From NCBI GenBank assembly GCA_022432975.1, contig CM039502.1:11429803-11493802 (forward strand): a stretch of 64,000 bases of DNA, in the 5' to 3' direction. The notes beneath the pieces are model-generated. The model saw nothing but the letters and a program-made list of their open reading frames with translations, was not told where the DNA came from and did no database searches. Source of the DNA: Begonia masoniana. Lineage: Eukaryota; Streptophyta; Magnoliopsida; Cucurbitales; Begoniaceae. Below, piece by piece: positions 25,381 to 36,584 of the stretch (position 1 is its first letter; every line of letters starts with the position of its first letter). The translations under genes and the position numbers were made by a program.

Positions 25381-25599
25381 CCTCCGTCCCGATCCGCATA
25401 CTTTTCCTGTCGAACTCATAGCATGTTGAATTCGTTGTTTGATAACAGCAATCACCTCAACATCTGCTGTGTATCTCGGGCCGACAGTCTAGACCTCTCC
25501 ACTTCAATCCCAACAGACGGAGATCTACACTTTCTGCCATAGAGGGCTTCGTATGGAGCCATGCCGATCAGTAGCCTGGTAGCTGTCTTATAAAGAAAT

Positions 25600-26195
25600 T
25601 CATTTAACGGCAAATATCTACGCCAAGGAGCATGCTAGTTCCAACAACACACGACGTACATGTCCTCCATACTGATTGTTCCGCAGATTGTCCATCGTCT
25701 GTGGGGAAACGCCGCGTGCTGTGAACCCACTTTGTACCCAAGGAGTTTGCAAGCTTTGTCAATTGAAGTGAACCAGTATTCCCGGTCAGATACACTTGAC
25801 ACAGGAATACCATGCAACCTACAATCTCCACCATGTATAACTCGCATATTGACCATAGAATGTCCGGCTTCACAGGTAGAAAGTGGGCCGACTTGGTTAG
25901 TCCTCTACAATGACCCATATACTGTTATGGCCTTTACCCGTCCTCGGAAGGCCGACAACGAAATCCCTCGTAATAAGTTCTCCCACTTGTCCATTCGGGA
26001 ACGGGGAGGCTGGAGCGTCCCACTGGTCGTTGATGTTCCAGGCCTTGACTTGTTTGAAATATCATGCAGGACTCCACGAATTTGGCCACCTCGTTCTTCA
26101 TATTCGTGCCACCAGAAGTGAAGTTTCAAGTCTTGGTACATCTTCGTTCTTCCAGGATGCACAGAGAAAAGAGACGAGTGAGCTTCCGACAAGAT
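25600..26195 (-). pseudogene. Chromovirus integrase zinc-binding and core region, broken
   Basis: Minus-strand pieces include EAHSSLFSVHPGRTKMYQDL and HFWWHEYE (the H2C2 region, cysteines lost or displaced), MDKWENLLRGISLSAFRGR, LTKSAHFLPVK and TDDGQSAEQ. The order matches a plant Ty3 integrase. At least three frame changes and stops break it, and the catalytic D,D,E set cannot be read in one frame. Confidence 0.75.
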
Positions 26196-26589
26196 GCTCT
26201 TTCGTAGCTCTTCATCTTTCGGAACATACTCTATCTCTGAACTTCAGAAACCAATCTCCCCGATAGCTTAACTCGGAAGAAGCCATGGGAACTTTTGCTT
26301 ACCTACATCATCCATCTCCTTCGAATTGATCTTCTGGGCTTCCTTAATTCTGTCCAGAATATTGGCCGTAATGTTAGATCTGCCAACACGGCTGACACTT
26401 AGAAACCACTTCCAAAGCAAATTTTCCTGAATTTCTGTCCTCAAGGCATTGACATGGCCGTCAGTGCCGGTTGCATATGGCCCGGCTCCTGCTCAACGCA
26501 TCAGCCACCACGTTCGCTTTTCCCCGGTGATATTTGATCTCATGTCATAGTCTTTCCACAAATTCGGCCAACCGTCCGTTGCCTCATGT

Positions 26590-27113
26590 TTAACTCTTCT
26601 GGATAAAGATGTACTTCAAACGTTTGGTGATCATAAAATACACCTCACATATGTCCCATATAGTGGGGTTTCTCCATACTTTCAACGCAAATACAACTGC
26701 CGCTAACTCAAGGTCGTGAGTAGGGTAGTTTTGTTCATGGTTCTTTAATTGTCTAGATGCGTATGCTACAACCTTCCCCTCTTGCATTAATACACATCCC
26801 AAGCCTACCTTGACGCATTACAATATACACTGAACTTGCCATCTTCAACCGGCAATACTAATAGAGGAGCAGTGGTCAATTTCTGCTTAAGTGTTTGGAA
26901 ACTCACCTCGCATGCTTCAGACCACTTGAACTTGATATCCTTCCTCGTTAAACCGGTCATAGGTTTTGCTATCACAGAAAATCCCTTGATAAATTTCCTG
27001 TAATAACCAGCTAACCCGATAAAACTTCGTACCTCACTGGCATTTCTTGGTCTCGGCCATTCTTTCACTGCCAGAATCTTGGCTGGGTCCACGGACACTC
27101 CTTCGACAGACAC
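26590..27113 (-). pseudogene. Chromovirus reverse transcriptase C-terminus and RNase H, frameshifted
   Basis: The minus strand from 27,113 reads [33 protein letters not shown] and [18 protein letters not shown]. This is the connection between reverse transcriptase and RNase H of Ty3 elements. A one-base deletion near 26,803 shifts the frame; reading resumes as [19 protein letters not shown] and [16 protein letters not shown], the RNase H start. The protein ends soon after. Confidence 0.85.
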
Positions 27114-27514
27114 ACATTGGCCCTAGGAGTTAATCCGTGGCTCACCAGAATTCACACTTCGTAGTTTTGGCATACAATCGATGCTGTTTTAGAGTGTGAC
27201 AGCCCAATTAGCCAAGTGCTCTTCATGCCTAAACCTCAGTCCGAGAATAAACCAGGATATCTCACTGAAGACTATCACAAAACTTATCCAGAAATCCTGG
27301 AATATCCTGTTCATCAGTCCATAACTGCTGCCGGGGCATTAGTCAACCCGAAACGACCTCACTAAAAACTTTTCCATAGTGTCCATATCGGTCCTGAAGC
27401 GAGTCTTGGAACATCATCAGCCCTGACCTTCAACTGGTAATAACCGGAGCGCAACTCAATCTTGGAATACCACGAGCCCCTTGTATCTGGTCAAATAAAT
27501 CTCAATTCAGGCAC

Positions 27515-27620
27515 CGGGTACTTATTCTTGATAGTCAACTTGTTCAGCTCACGGTAGTCAATAACACATCCGTAGGACCCATCCTTCTTCTTGACAAACA
27601 AGACGGGAGCACCCCACGAG
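27515..27620 (-). pseudogene. Chromovirus reverse transcriptase, finger region fragment
   Basis: The minus strand gives [20 protein letters not shown] followed by [15 protein letters not shown], the conserved start of plant Ty3 reverse transcriptase. The stretch between here and 27,113 is degraded, and the FVDD-type catalytic box was not found. Confidence 0.75.
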
Positions 27621-27899
27621 AGAAACTAGGGCGCACAAGCCCTTGTCCACCAACTCTTACCTTTAAGCTGTGTCTTCAACTCCTTGTAGCCTCATTGTTG
27701 CATGCGGTAGGATTTCTTTACACCGGTTCAGCACCGGGGTAACATCATTTCGAACTCGATCTCACGTCAGGTGGCATCCCGTTAGGTCAGCTAGGATAAA
27801 CCCTGAGAAGCCGTACGACAGGAAGGTTTCGAGAGTTCCACCTCATTTTTGCTTTGAACATCCCAAACGTGGGCCATAAAATCCCAATGCACCATGACT

Positions 27900-29131
27900 T
27901 CATCAGTCGTTGAGCTTTCAAGGAAGATATCACAGGCATACGGTGGTTGTCTTCGTCCTCTTCCTTAAAAGAGTTCTACTTCGTTTTGGCGTTAAATGCA
28001 CACCCGGACCTACAGTTTGATGTGGCAAAATGTTTAAACAGCCAGTCCATCCCCCAGACAATAACATCATCCCTTCATCCCAAGGACGATGAGATTGGCA
28101 TGTAACTTCTGGTCTCGCCACTGACACTATATCACCCCTTACAACCTGCTCGGAGTGCATAAACTCTCCGGACGGTAGCATAATGCTGTAAGCCTGATCT
28201 TACTACGTACTACCAAAACTTTTGTATACTAACGAAGGTTATTGCCACTAACGAATGTGGGGCCCCCCCGTGTCCCATGAGGTAGCAATGTGCATCACAT
28301 ACTAAAATTGTACCTGTAATCGCTGCAAGCGAGCTGCCGTCATCAACAGCTTCCATTCTCGCAAAACTCTGGCAGCAGCACAGATCGGCCTCGTGTCAGG
28401 CACCAGCCAATTCCGGACTTGCTGCCCTTCCTTTACCACACGCCGGAACATTGTGCATAAAGAGCCTGCGCCTCCTGTATGAGTCTTCTGGCAACGTGGC
28501 AGACGGAAGTTGAGGAGCTCCCATAGTCTTTTCCCTTTGTCCTGATAAAATGCAACTTCCTTAGTCTCTTAACACCTCTGTTTTGTTGCGTGGTGGTGCC
28601 CGAATGGCTATGTGTTGTTGTGTTGTAGAGGGACTTTTGCTGCACAACTCTATTGCGAATCTCTATATATCTAGACGTCACCTCACGGCTTTCCAACTGC
28701 TAAGCCTTAGTACCACCTTGTGTATGGGGCTCGGCAAATCCCGTATGTAACCAGCGTAAGAGTCATCTTATAACCGAGAAAATTGATGCACCTTATTGTC
28801 ATCAGTGGCCCATCGGTGGGGTGTGGGTTGCATCAGGATAGTGAATCGAACTTTTGAACATACTCGCACTGTTCCAAACTGTCCCACTAGTCGAGAGATT
28901 CCAGAACTTCTCCTTCTCATGCTGCGGTAAAAGTATTCTGTAGAAAGAGTGTTTTAAATACCTCCAGATATGCCAAGTGGGTGATTGATTGTATCCACCA
29001 AAATCCACACTCTTGGTGAGATAAAGAGGCACATTCACTTTTGATTTTCTCCACTCTGCATAGTTCAACATGCGTTCAATCTGCCGGATCATTCGTCGCG
29101 TGAGTAGGATCTGTTGATTAATGCCACTCAA
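27900..29131 (-). pseudogene. Chromovirus protease and gag remnants
   Basis: About 28,070-28,020 on the minus strand reads DVIVWGMDWLF, the end of the protease region with one extra residue against the usual DVILGMDWL. Around 28,930-28,830 EKEKFWNLSTSGTVW and surrounding pieces resemble the gag stretch before the zinc knuckle. Everything is broken by stops and frame changes, and the calls on gag are weak. Confidence 0.5.
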
Positions 29132-29476
29132 ACATGAGGCATTGGAGAGCCGGATCTCTCTCCACTAAGGCACGTGGAGGATTCGCATGGTATTGTGGTT
29201 TTCCATCGCACTCCTCGCCAATCAAAACGCGACAGGCGAGATGGGAAAAGGTGCGCCAACCGGTTAGACGGTCGAGGGCTCGCCTCTGTCATTTGCATCA
29301 CCTTGATTTCCTCTCACCATTCTAGAAAAATCCTATACGAAATATGAATTAACTAATAAACAAAACAAGTACAGTACTTAAACACTTACAGTTGGTGAAG
29401 CGAACCTCACGTGGGGATGTGCGAGTTCAGACTTAAACAGAATCGGTTTTAAAACCTATCTCTCGATACCATTAAC

Positions 29477-29925
29477 TGTGAAGCCCGAAACCAACCCGAT
29501 TGGGGCCCGAGATCGGAGCCGTCACCTAGGGGACATTATAAAGAAAAGGTGACTATTTTTTTTTAAACAGGACAGTCAGAAGAAACAGTGAACAGAATAT
29601 TAACAAACTGAAAAAATTCGCAGAGAGGAGAGTTTCTTGGTGCGAAATCGAAACAGGGGAAACAACCGTAACAACGAAACTACAGGGTAACAACAGAAGG
29701 AGATCAGAATCCTTGGAACAAAATCAGAAAAAGCTTAATTGTTGACCACAGAAATGAACGTACCAGAGGAACCAGGAAGCAGAGCACTTTAAGCATTTAA
29801 ATTTGAAACATACTTAAAATCGGAGTTCAGATTAAATGACAGAAGAATACAGAACACAAGCAGGATGTTGAAGCGGTAATGAATGAAAACCGTCCTGGAT
29901 AAATAAGACAGAAATGAATGGTGAT
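29477..29925 (-). mobile_element. R-U5 side of the chromovirus 5' LTR
   Basis: The first 165 bp match 20,302-20,465 of the 3' LTR, including CCCGATTGGGGCCCGAGATC and AACAGGACAGTCAGAAGAAA. The following 280 bp are not present in the 3' LTR, where the array starts earlier. Confidence 0.75.
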
Positions 29926-32900
29926 CGGAAGATGCAAAGTGTGAACAGTAACCGGAAGATGCAAAGTGTGAACAGTAACCGGAAGATGCAAAGTGTGAAC
30001 AGTAACGGAAGATGCAAAGTGTGAACAGTAACGGAAGATGCAAAGTGTGAACAGTAACCGGAAGATGCAAGTGTGAACAGTAACCGGAAGATGCAAAGTG
30101 TGAACAGTAACCGGAAGATGCAAAGTGTGAACAGTAACCGGAAGATGCAAAGTGTGAACAGTAACCGGAAGATGCAAAGTGTGAACAGTAACCGGAAGAT
30201 GCAAAGTGTGAACAGTAACCGGAAGATGCAAAGTGTGAACAGTAACGGAAGATGCAAAGTGTGAACAGTAACCGGAAGATGCAAAGTGTGAACAGTAACC
30301 GGAAGATGCAAAGTGTGAACAGTAACCGGAAGATGCAAAGTGTGAACAGTAACCGGAAGATGCAAAGTGTGAACAGTAACCGGAAGATGCAAAGTGTGAA
30401 CAGTAACGGAAGATGCAAAGTGTGAACAGTAACCGGAAGATGCAAAGTGTGAACAGTAACCGGAAGATGCAAAGTGTGAACAGTAACCGGAAGATGCAAA
30501 GTGTGAACAGTAACCGGAAGATGCAAAGTGTGAACAGTAACCGGAAGATGCAAAGTGTGAACAGTAACCGGAAGATGCAAAGTGTGAACAGTAACCGGAA
30601 GATGCAAAGTGTGAACAGTAACCGGAAGATGCAAAGTGTGAACAGTAACCGGAAGATGCAAAGTGTGAACAGTAACCGGAAGATGCAAAGTGTGAACAGT
30701 AACCGGAAGATGCAAAGTGTGAACAGTAACCGGAAGATGCAAAGTGTGAACAGTAACCGGAAGATGCAAAGTGTGAACAGTAACCGGAAGATGCAAAGTG
30801 TGAACAGTAACCGGAAGATGCAAAGTGTGAACAGTAACCGGAAGATGCAAAGTGTGAACAGTAACCGGAAGATGCAAAGTGTGAACAGTAACGGAAGATG
30901 CAAAGTGTGAACAGTAACCGGAAGATGCAAAGTGTGAACAGTAACCGGAAGATGCAAAGTGTGAACAGTAACCGGAAGATGCAAAGTGTGAACAGTAACC
31001 GGAAGATGCAAAGTGTGAACAGTAACCGGAAGATGCAAAGTGTGAACAGTAACCGGAAGATGCAAAGTGTGAACAGTAACCGGAAGATGCAAAGTGTGAA
31101 CAGTAACCGGAAGATGCAAAGTGTGAACAGTAACCGGAAGATGCAAAGTGTGAACAGTAACCGGAAGATGCAAAGTGTGAACAGTAACCGGAAGATGCAA
31201 AGTGTGAACAGTAACCGGAAGATGCAAAGTGTGAACAGTAACCGGAAGATGCAAAGTGTGAACAGTAACCGGAAGATGCAAAGTGTGAACAGTAACCGGA
31301 AGATGCAAAGTGTGAACAGTAACCGGAAGATGCAAAGTGTGAACAGTAACCGGAAGATGCAAAGTGTGAACAGTAACCGGAAGATGCAAAGTGTGAACAG
31401 TAACCGGAAGATGCAAAGTGTGAACAGTAACCGGAAGATGCAAAGTGTGAACAGTAACCGGAAGATGCAAAGTGTGAACAGTAACCGGAAGATGCAAAGT
31501 GTGAACAGTAACCGGAAGATGCAAAGTGTGAACAGTAACCGGAAGATGCAAAGTGTGAACAGTAACCGGAAGATGCAAAGTGTGAACAGTAACCGGAAGA
31601 TGCAAAGTGTGAACAGTAACCGGAAGATGCAAAGTGTGAACAGTAACCGGAAGATGCAAAGTGTGAACAGTAACCGGAAGATGCAAAGTGTGAACAGTAA
31701 CCGGAAGATGCAAAGTGTGAACAGTAACCGGAAGATGCAAAGTGTGAACAGTAACCGGAAGATGCAAAGTGTGAACAGTAACCGGAAGATGCAAAGTGTG
31801 AACAGTAACCGGAAGATGCAAAGTGTGAACAGTAACCGGAAGATGCAAAGTGTGAACAGTAACCGGAAGATGCAAAGTGTGAACAGTAACCGGAAGATGC
31901 AAAGTGTGAACAGTAACCGGAAGATGCAAAGTGTGAACAGTAACCGGAAGATGCAAAGTGTGAACAGTAACCGGAAGATGCAAAGTGTGAACAGTAACCG
32001 GAAGATGCAAAGTGTGAACAGTAACCGGAAGATGCAAAGTGTGAACAGTAACCGGAAGATGCAAAGTGTGAACAGTAACCGGAAGATGCAAAGTGTGAAC
32101 AGTAACCGGAAGATGCAAAGTGTGAACAGTAACCGGAAGATGCAAAGTGTGAACAGTAACCGGAAGATGCAAAGTGTGAACAGTAACCGGAAGATGCAAA
32201 GTGTGAACAGTAACCGGAAGATGCAAAGTGTGAACAGTAACCGGAAGATGCAAAGTGTGAACAGTAACCGGAAGATGCAAAGTGTGAACAGTAACCGGAA
32301 GATGCAAAGTGTGAACAGTAACCGGAAGATGCAAAGTGTGAACAGTAACCGGAAGATGCAAAGTGTGAACAGTAACCGGAAGATGCAAAGTGTGAACAGT
32401 AACCGGAAGATGCAAAGTGTGAACAGTAACCGGAAGATGCAAAGTGTGAACAGTAACCGGAAGATGCAAAGTGTGAACAGTAACCGGAAGATGCAAAGTG
32501 TGAACAGTAACCGGAAGATGCAAAGTGTGAACAGTAACCGGAAGATGCAAAGTGTGAACAGTAACCGGAAGATGCAAAGTGTGAACAGTAACCGGAAGAT
32601 GCAAAGTGTGAACAGTAACCGGAAGATGCAAAGTGTGAACAGTAACCGGAAGATGCAAAGTGTGAACAGTAACCGGAAGATGCAAAGTGTGAACAGTAAC
32701 CGGAAGATGCAAAGTGTGAACAGTAACCGGAAGATGCAAAGTGTGAACAGTAACCGGAAGATGCAAAGTGTGAACAGTAACCGGAAGATGCAAAGTGTGA
32801 ACAGTAACCGGAAGATGCAAAGTGTGAACAGTAACCGGAAGATGCAAAGTGTGAACAGTAACCGGAAGATGCAAAGTGTGAACAGTAACCGGAAGATGCA

Positions 32901-33470
32901 AAGTGTGAACAGTAACCGGAAGATGCAAAGTGTGAACAGTAACCGGAAGATGCAAAGTGTGAACAGTAACCGGAAGATGCAAAGTGTGAACAGTAACCGG
33001 AAGATGCAAAGTGTGAACAGTAACCGGAAGATGCAAAGTGTGAACAGTAACCGGAAGATGCAAAGTGTGAACAGTAACCGGAAGATGCAAAGTGTGAACA
33101 GTAACCGGAAGATGCAAAGTGTGAACAGTAACCGGAAGATGCAAAGTGTGAACAGTAACCGGAAGATGCAAAGTGTGAACAGTAACCGGAAGATGCAAAG
33201 TGTGAACAGTAACCGGAAGATGCAAAGTGTGAACAGTAACCGGAAGATGCAAAGTGTGAACAGTAACCGGAAGATGCAAAGTGTGAACAGTAACCGGAAG
33301 ATGCAAAGTGTGAACAGTAACGGAAGATGCAAAGTGTGAACAGTAACCGGAAGATGCAAAGTGTGAACAGTAACCGGAAGATGCAAAGTGTGAACAGTAA
33401 CCGGAAGATGCAAAGTGTGAACAGTAACCGGAAGATGCAAAGTGTGAACAGTAACGGAAGATGCAAAGTG
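29926..33470. repeat. 27-bp minisatellite, homogeneous array in the 5' LTR
   Basis: About 131 copies of the same 27-bp unit as at 20,474-24,132, but almost invariant. The main variant is AACGG for AACCGG, seen in a handful of copies near both ends. One plus frame is open as MQSVNSNRK repeats for 813 codons, and all three minus frames are open. The array runs to within about 27 bp of the LTR terminus at 33,497. Confidence 0.97.
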
Positions 33471-33497
33471 TTACCTAGCAAAATGCCGGGTATTACA

Positions 33498-34375
33498 CGT
33501 CCAAACTAACAAGGCAAACGCAGTCGTCCAAATTTACAAGACTGACGCAGTCGTCCAAAGTCAAGACAGACGCAGTCTACCAAAGTCTAGGTGATGCAGT
33601 CGTCCAAAGTGAATACAGACGCTGTCGTCCAAAGTACTCGACCAAATATCAAGCGTCCAAACTGTACAAGCACGTGTTCAAAGTCAGATCAATTAATTCA
33701 TGCGAAGCTGTAATCTGACAAGCATTCATCCAAACTCACTCGTCCAAAGGGAGAACGTCGAGAGTCTTAACTGCGCCGAATTAAAGACCGCGAGCGATAG
33801 CGACTTCAGTTCTCAACGACTCTTTTTCTACGTACGGATGCTCTCCAACGGTCATATTTTTCAATGAAACGCGGATTTCGTACCAGAGTATAAAAAGAAG
33901 AATGAAGCTCGGGAGAACAACTTTTTGCAAAAATTCTGAACTGTTATTCCTTACTCCCAAGAGAGCTCACTCGATAATCATTTTACATCTCTCTGCCCTA
34001 GAACTTGAGTTTTTATCTTGAGAGAGTGTAATCCTTGTGCTCGATATTTTTCATCTTGTGAAAAGTGTAAAGGCAGCGATTGAATCCCGTGAAGTTCAAT
34101 CGAAGTGTAAAGGCAGTTGATTGGCGCCCGTGAAGTCCAATCAAGTTTTCTCGTGGAAGAGAAGTAGTGAATCTTCAAAGGAGATATCCTTGAAGCGTGG
34201 ACGTAGGCAAGGTTAGCCGAACCACGTAAAAATCACGGTGTCATCTTTCTCTCTCTCTGTGTTTAATTTTGAATCAATAAACAATCTATTAAGTAATTTT
34301 TATTTCAGTAAGTAAACTAAATTTAAGAGAGAAAAATCTAATTCATCATCCCTCTTAGATAATCACGATCCTACA
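33498..34375 (+). mobile_element. Right part of the split Sirevirus-type solo LTR
   Basis: This is the continuation of the LTR that starts at 19,955. It holds loose copies of the CGCAGTCGTCCAAA repeat (33,498-33,660), a TATA-like box at 33,889-33,896 and the conserved R-U5 blocks up to CTACA at 34,375. No gene is seen. Confidence 0.85.
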
Positions 34376-35310
34376 GTTGTTTGGAGTGAGTCGACTAAAC
34401 TCACTAGGGATCAAACTTCTAATGCAACATTTAATTTAAATAGTGAACCTGTCAATTTCATAAGACATAAGTTAAAAATCGTACATTAGAACAAATGATA
34501 CAATTAAGGGTTTTTTTCAAAAAAAACCCTAATGTATGGGTTGGCGGGTACAAATACCCCTTAAAAAATTACTATTATCGAGGAAAACCCAAGTATAGAA
34601 ACCCGCAATTTCAACCTCGCGGGGGGGTGAAGGAGTCGTACTCGACTTTTTTGTCAAAATATATAGTCTAGTACGCCGGTCTCTGGACAGTCCGGACTCG
34701 GTAACAGAGTACGGCGGGCTAGGACAGCCGGACGCGGAGGGGCAAAACGTGATTTTTTAACCCTCCTCCCCTTTTTTGTCAATTAGTGTAAAAATAAATA
34801 ACAAACGTTTTGTTTAATTTATTGAAATTTGTACCACATATTCATCTATATGAGAAGATAATCTAAAATTTTTGAGATGTTCGCCAACTGTACGATGTAT
34901 TCTAAATTTACTTATAATTTTATAAAACAACTAATAAATCATACAGTGTTAGAAAATCACGTTAAAATTTCAAATTATTCTTCTCATAGGTGATAAAAAT
35001 GTGGTAGAAGAAATGTAAGTAAATGGAATATCGTTTTGTATTTAAGAAAATGTACTGGACAGGCCGGCCTCCCCCTTGTAATTTTTGCAATTAATTGAAG
35101 AATTTAAAAATAAAGAACAAACGTATTTAATTTACTTGAAAGTTTTACCCACATTATTAGGATATATGAAGATTAATGCAAATGTCCGTGATTTTTTAAC
35201 CTTGAAGGATTTAGTATAATTTAGTTAATAATTTTATAACACAATTATAATAAATCGTCCAAAGTCTTAGAAAAGGACAGTCACGAAAATTTTGAAAAAT
35301 CTTCCCATGT

Positions 35311-35878
35311 GTGGTAAAATGTGGTAAAATTTCAAGTACATTGGATATCGTTTGTATTTAAGAAATTTTACTTGACCGGCAGGCTCCCGTTTAGTTTTTT
35401 TGTGCAATTAACATTTTCAGAAATTTAAAAATATAACAAACGATATTTAATTTACTGAAGTTTGACCACATCATCGTATCATGACGATAATTGCAAATTT
35501 CCGTGATTTTTTAACACTTGAATGATTTTTATATTTAGTTCATAATTTTATAAACAAATTATAATAAAAGTACTAAATTATTAGAAGTCACTTGGAAAAT
35601 TTGAAATTATCTTCCCAGTTGTGGTAAAATGTGGTAAAATTTCAAGTACATTGGATATCGTTTGTATTTAAGAAATTTTACTTGACCGGCAGGCTCCCGT
35701 TTAGTTTTTTTGTGCAATTAACATTTTCAGAAATTTAAAAATATAACAAACGATATTTAATTTACTGAAGTTTGACCACATCATCGTATCATGACGATAA
35801 TTGCAAATTTCCGTGATTTTTTAACACTTGAATGATTTTTATATTTAGTTCATAATTTTATAAACAAATTATAATAAA
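35311..35878 (+). repeat. Exact 258-bp direct repeat inside the foldback element
   Basis: 35,311-35,568 and 35,621-35,878 appear identical by eye at an offset of 310 bp. Looser copies of the same module flank them (about 35,120-35,290 and 36,000-36,180). Confidence 0.9.
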
Positions 35879-36339
35879 TCGTAACAAGTATAGAGAAGTC
35901 ACGGAATTTGAAATTATCTTCCCATTTGTGTAACATGTGGTAACAATTTCAAGTACATTAAATATCGTTTGATATTTGTTTTTAAACCGGCCGGACTCCC
36001 CCTTTTTTTGCAATTAATTTAAAATAAATAACAAATGATATTTAATTTATTTGAAATTTGTACCACATATTTATCACATTATGAGAAGATAATTTAAAAT
36101 TTTACGTGATTTTCTAACACTGTTATGATTTATTATAATTATTTTATAAAATTATTAACTAAAATTATAATAAATCGTACAAGTGTTATAAAATCTCGAA
36201 AATTTTCAGATTATCTTCTCATAATATGATAAATATGTGGTACAAATTTCAATTAAATTAAACAACGTTTGTTATTTATTTTTAAACTAATTGCAAAAAA
36301 AAGGGGAGTAAGGGTTAAAAAATCACGTTTTGCCCATCC

Positions 36340-36412
36340 GAGTACGGCTGGTCCTAGGACCAGCCGTACTCTGTTACCGAGTACGGCCGGTCCAGCTGGA
36401 CCGGCCGTACTC
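36340..36412. repeat. Two perfect palindromes in the right inverted terminus
   Basis: 36,340-36,371 (32 bp, centred on CCTAGG) and 36,379-36,412 (34 bp, centred on CAGCTG) are perfect palindromes. Both start GAGTACGG and end CCGTACTC. The matching place in the left terminus (about 34,670-34,735) has only imperfect versions. Confidence 0.95.
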
Positions 36413-36584
36413 GACCTATATATTTTGACAAAAAAGTCGAGTACGTACTCCTCACCCCCCCTGCGAGGTTGAAATTGCGGGTTTTCTATACTTCGAGGTT
36501 TTCCTCGATGAATAGTATTTTTTAAGGGGTATTTTACTGCCAACCCATACATTAGGGTTTTTTTTGAAAAAAACCCTACAATTA

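Larger units (their letters stand above)
20302..33497 (-). mobile_element. Decayed Ty3/gypsy chromovirus (Tekay-like) with minisatellite-filled LTRs
   Basis: A 13.2-kb minus-strand element. Its 5' LTR is 29,477-33,497, its internal region about 24,923-29,476 and its 3' LTR about 20,302-24,922. Outer ends are TGTAATACCCGG (5' LTR start) and GGTCACA (3' LTR end), flanked by CGTCC at 20,297-20,301 and 33,498-33,502. A primer site resembling the initiator-tRNA type (TGGTATCGAGAG) abuts the 5' LTR near 29,461-29,471. A purine-rich tract (GGTGGGTGGGAA) lies next to the 3' LTR. Domains in order on the minus strand are gag remnants, protease, reverse transcriptase, RNase H, integrase and chromodomain, all broken by frameshifts and deletions. 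Confidence 0.85.
19950..34380 (+). mobile_element. Sirevirus-type solo LTR, split by a chromovirus insertion
   Basis: The LTR starts TGTTGACTTAAATG at 19,955 and ends GATCCTACA at 34,375. It is flanked by GTTGT at 19,950-19,954 and 34,376-34,380. Its own sequence is 19,955-20,301 plus 33,498-34,375, about 1.22 kb net. The second part carries a TATA-like box (TATAAAAA, 33,889), the GTAAAGGCAGTTGAT block and GTGGACGTAGG followed by CCGAACCACGTAAA. These match the LTR of the complete element at 45,896-56,815 in order and spacing but not in detail, so this is a related family. No primer site or coding region follows, so it is solo. Confidence 0.88.
34499..36584. mobile_element. Foldback-type DNA element with long inverted termini
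   Basis: The element is 34,507-36,576 (2,070 bp), flanked by TACAATTA at 34,499-34,506 and 36,577-36,584. The first and last roughly 300 bp are inverted copies. Each tip is itself a small palindrome (AGGGTTTTTTTC and its complement). The interior is AT-rich and largely self-complementary, with no coding sequence. The length and terminal structure suggest a non-autonomous Mutator-like or foldback element; an 8-bp duplication would also allow hAT. Confidence 0.85.

Noticed and set aside
25073..26266. Plus-strand frames over the chromovirus pol remnant
   Set aside because: They overlap recognisable integrase and chromodomain sequence on the minus strand and show no features of their own.
20474..33470. 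CRISPR-like array
   Set aside because: The units are contiguous without unique spacers, and the context is a plant retrotransposon LTR.
29789..33481. Minus- and plus-strand frames of up to 1,230 and 813 codons
   Set aside because: Same cause as in the other 27-bp array. There is no domain, start context or non-repeat protein sequence.
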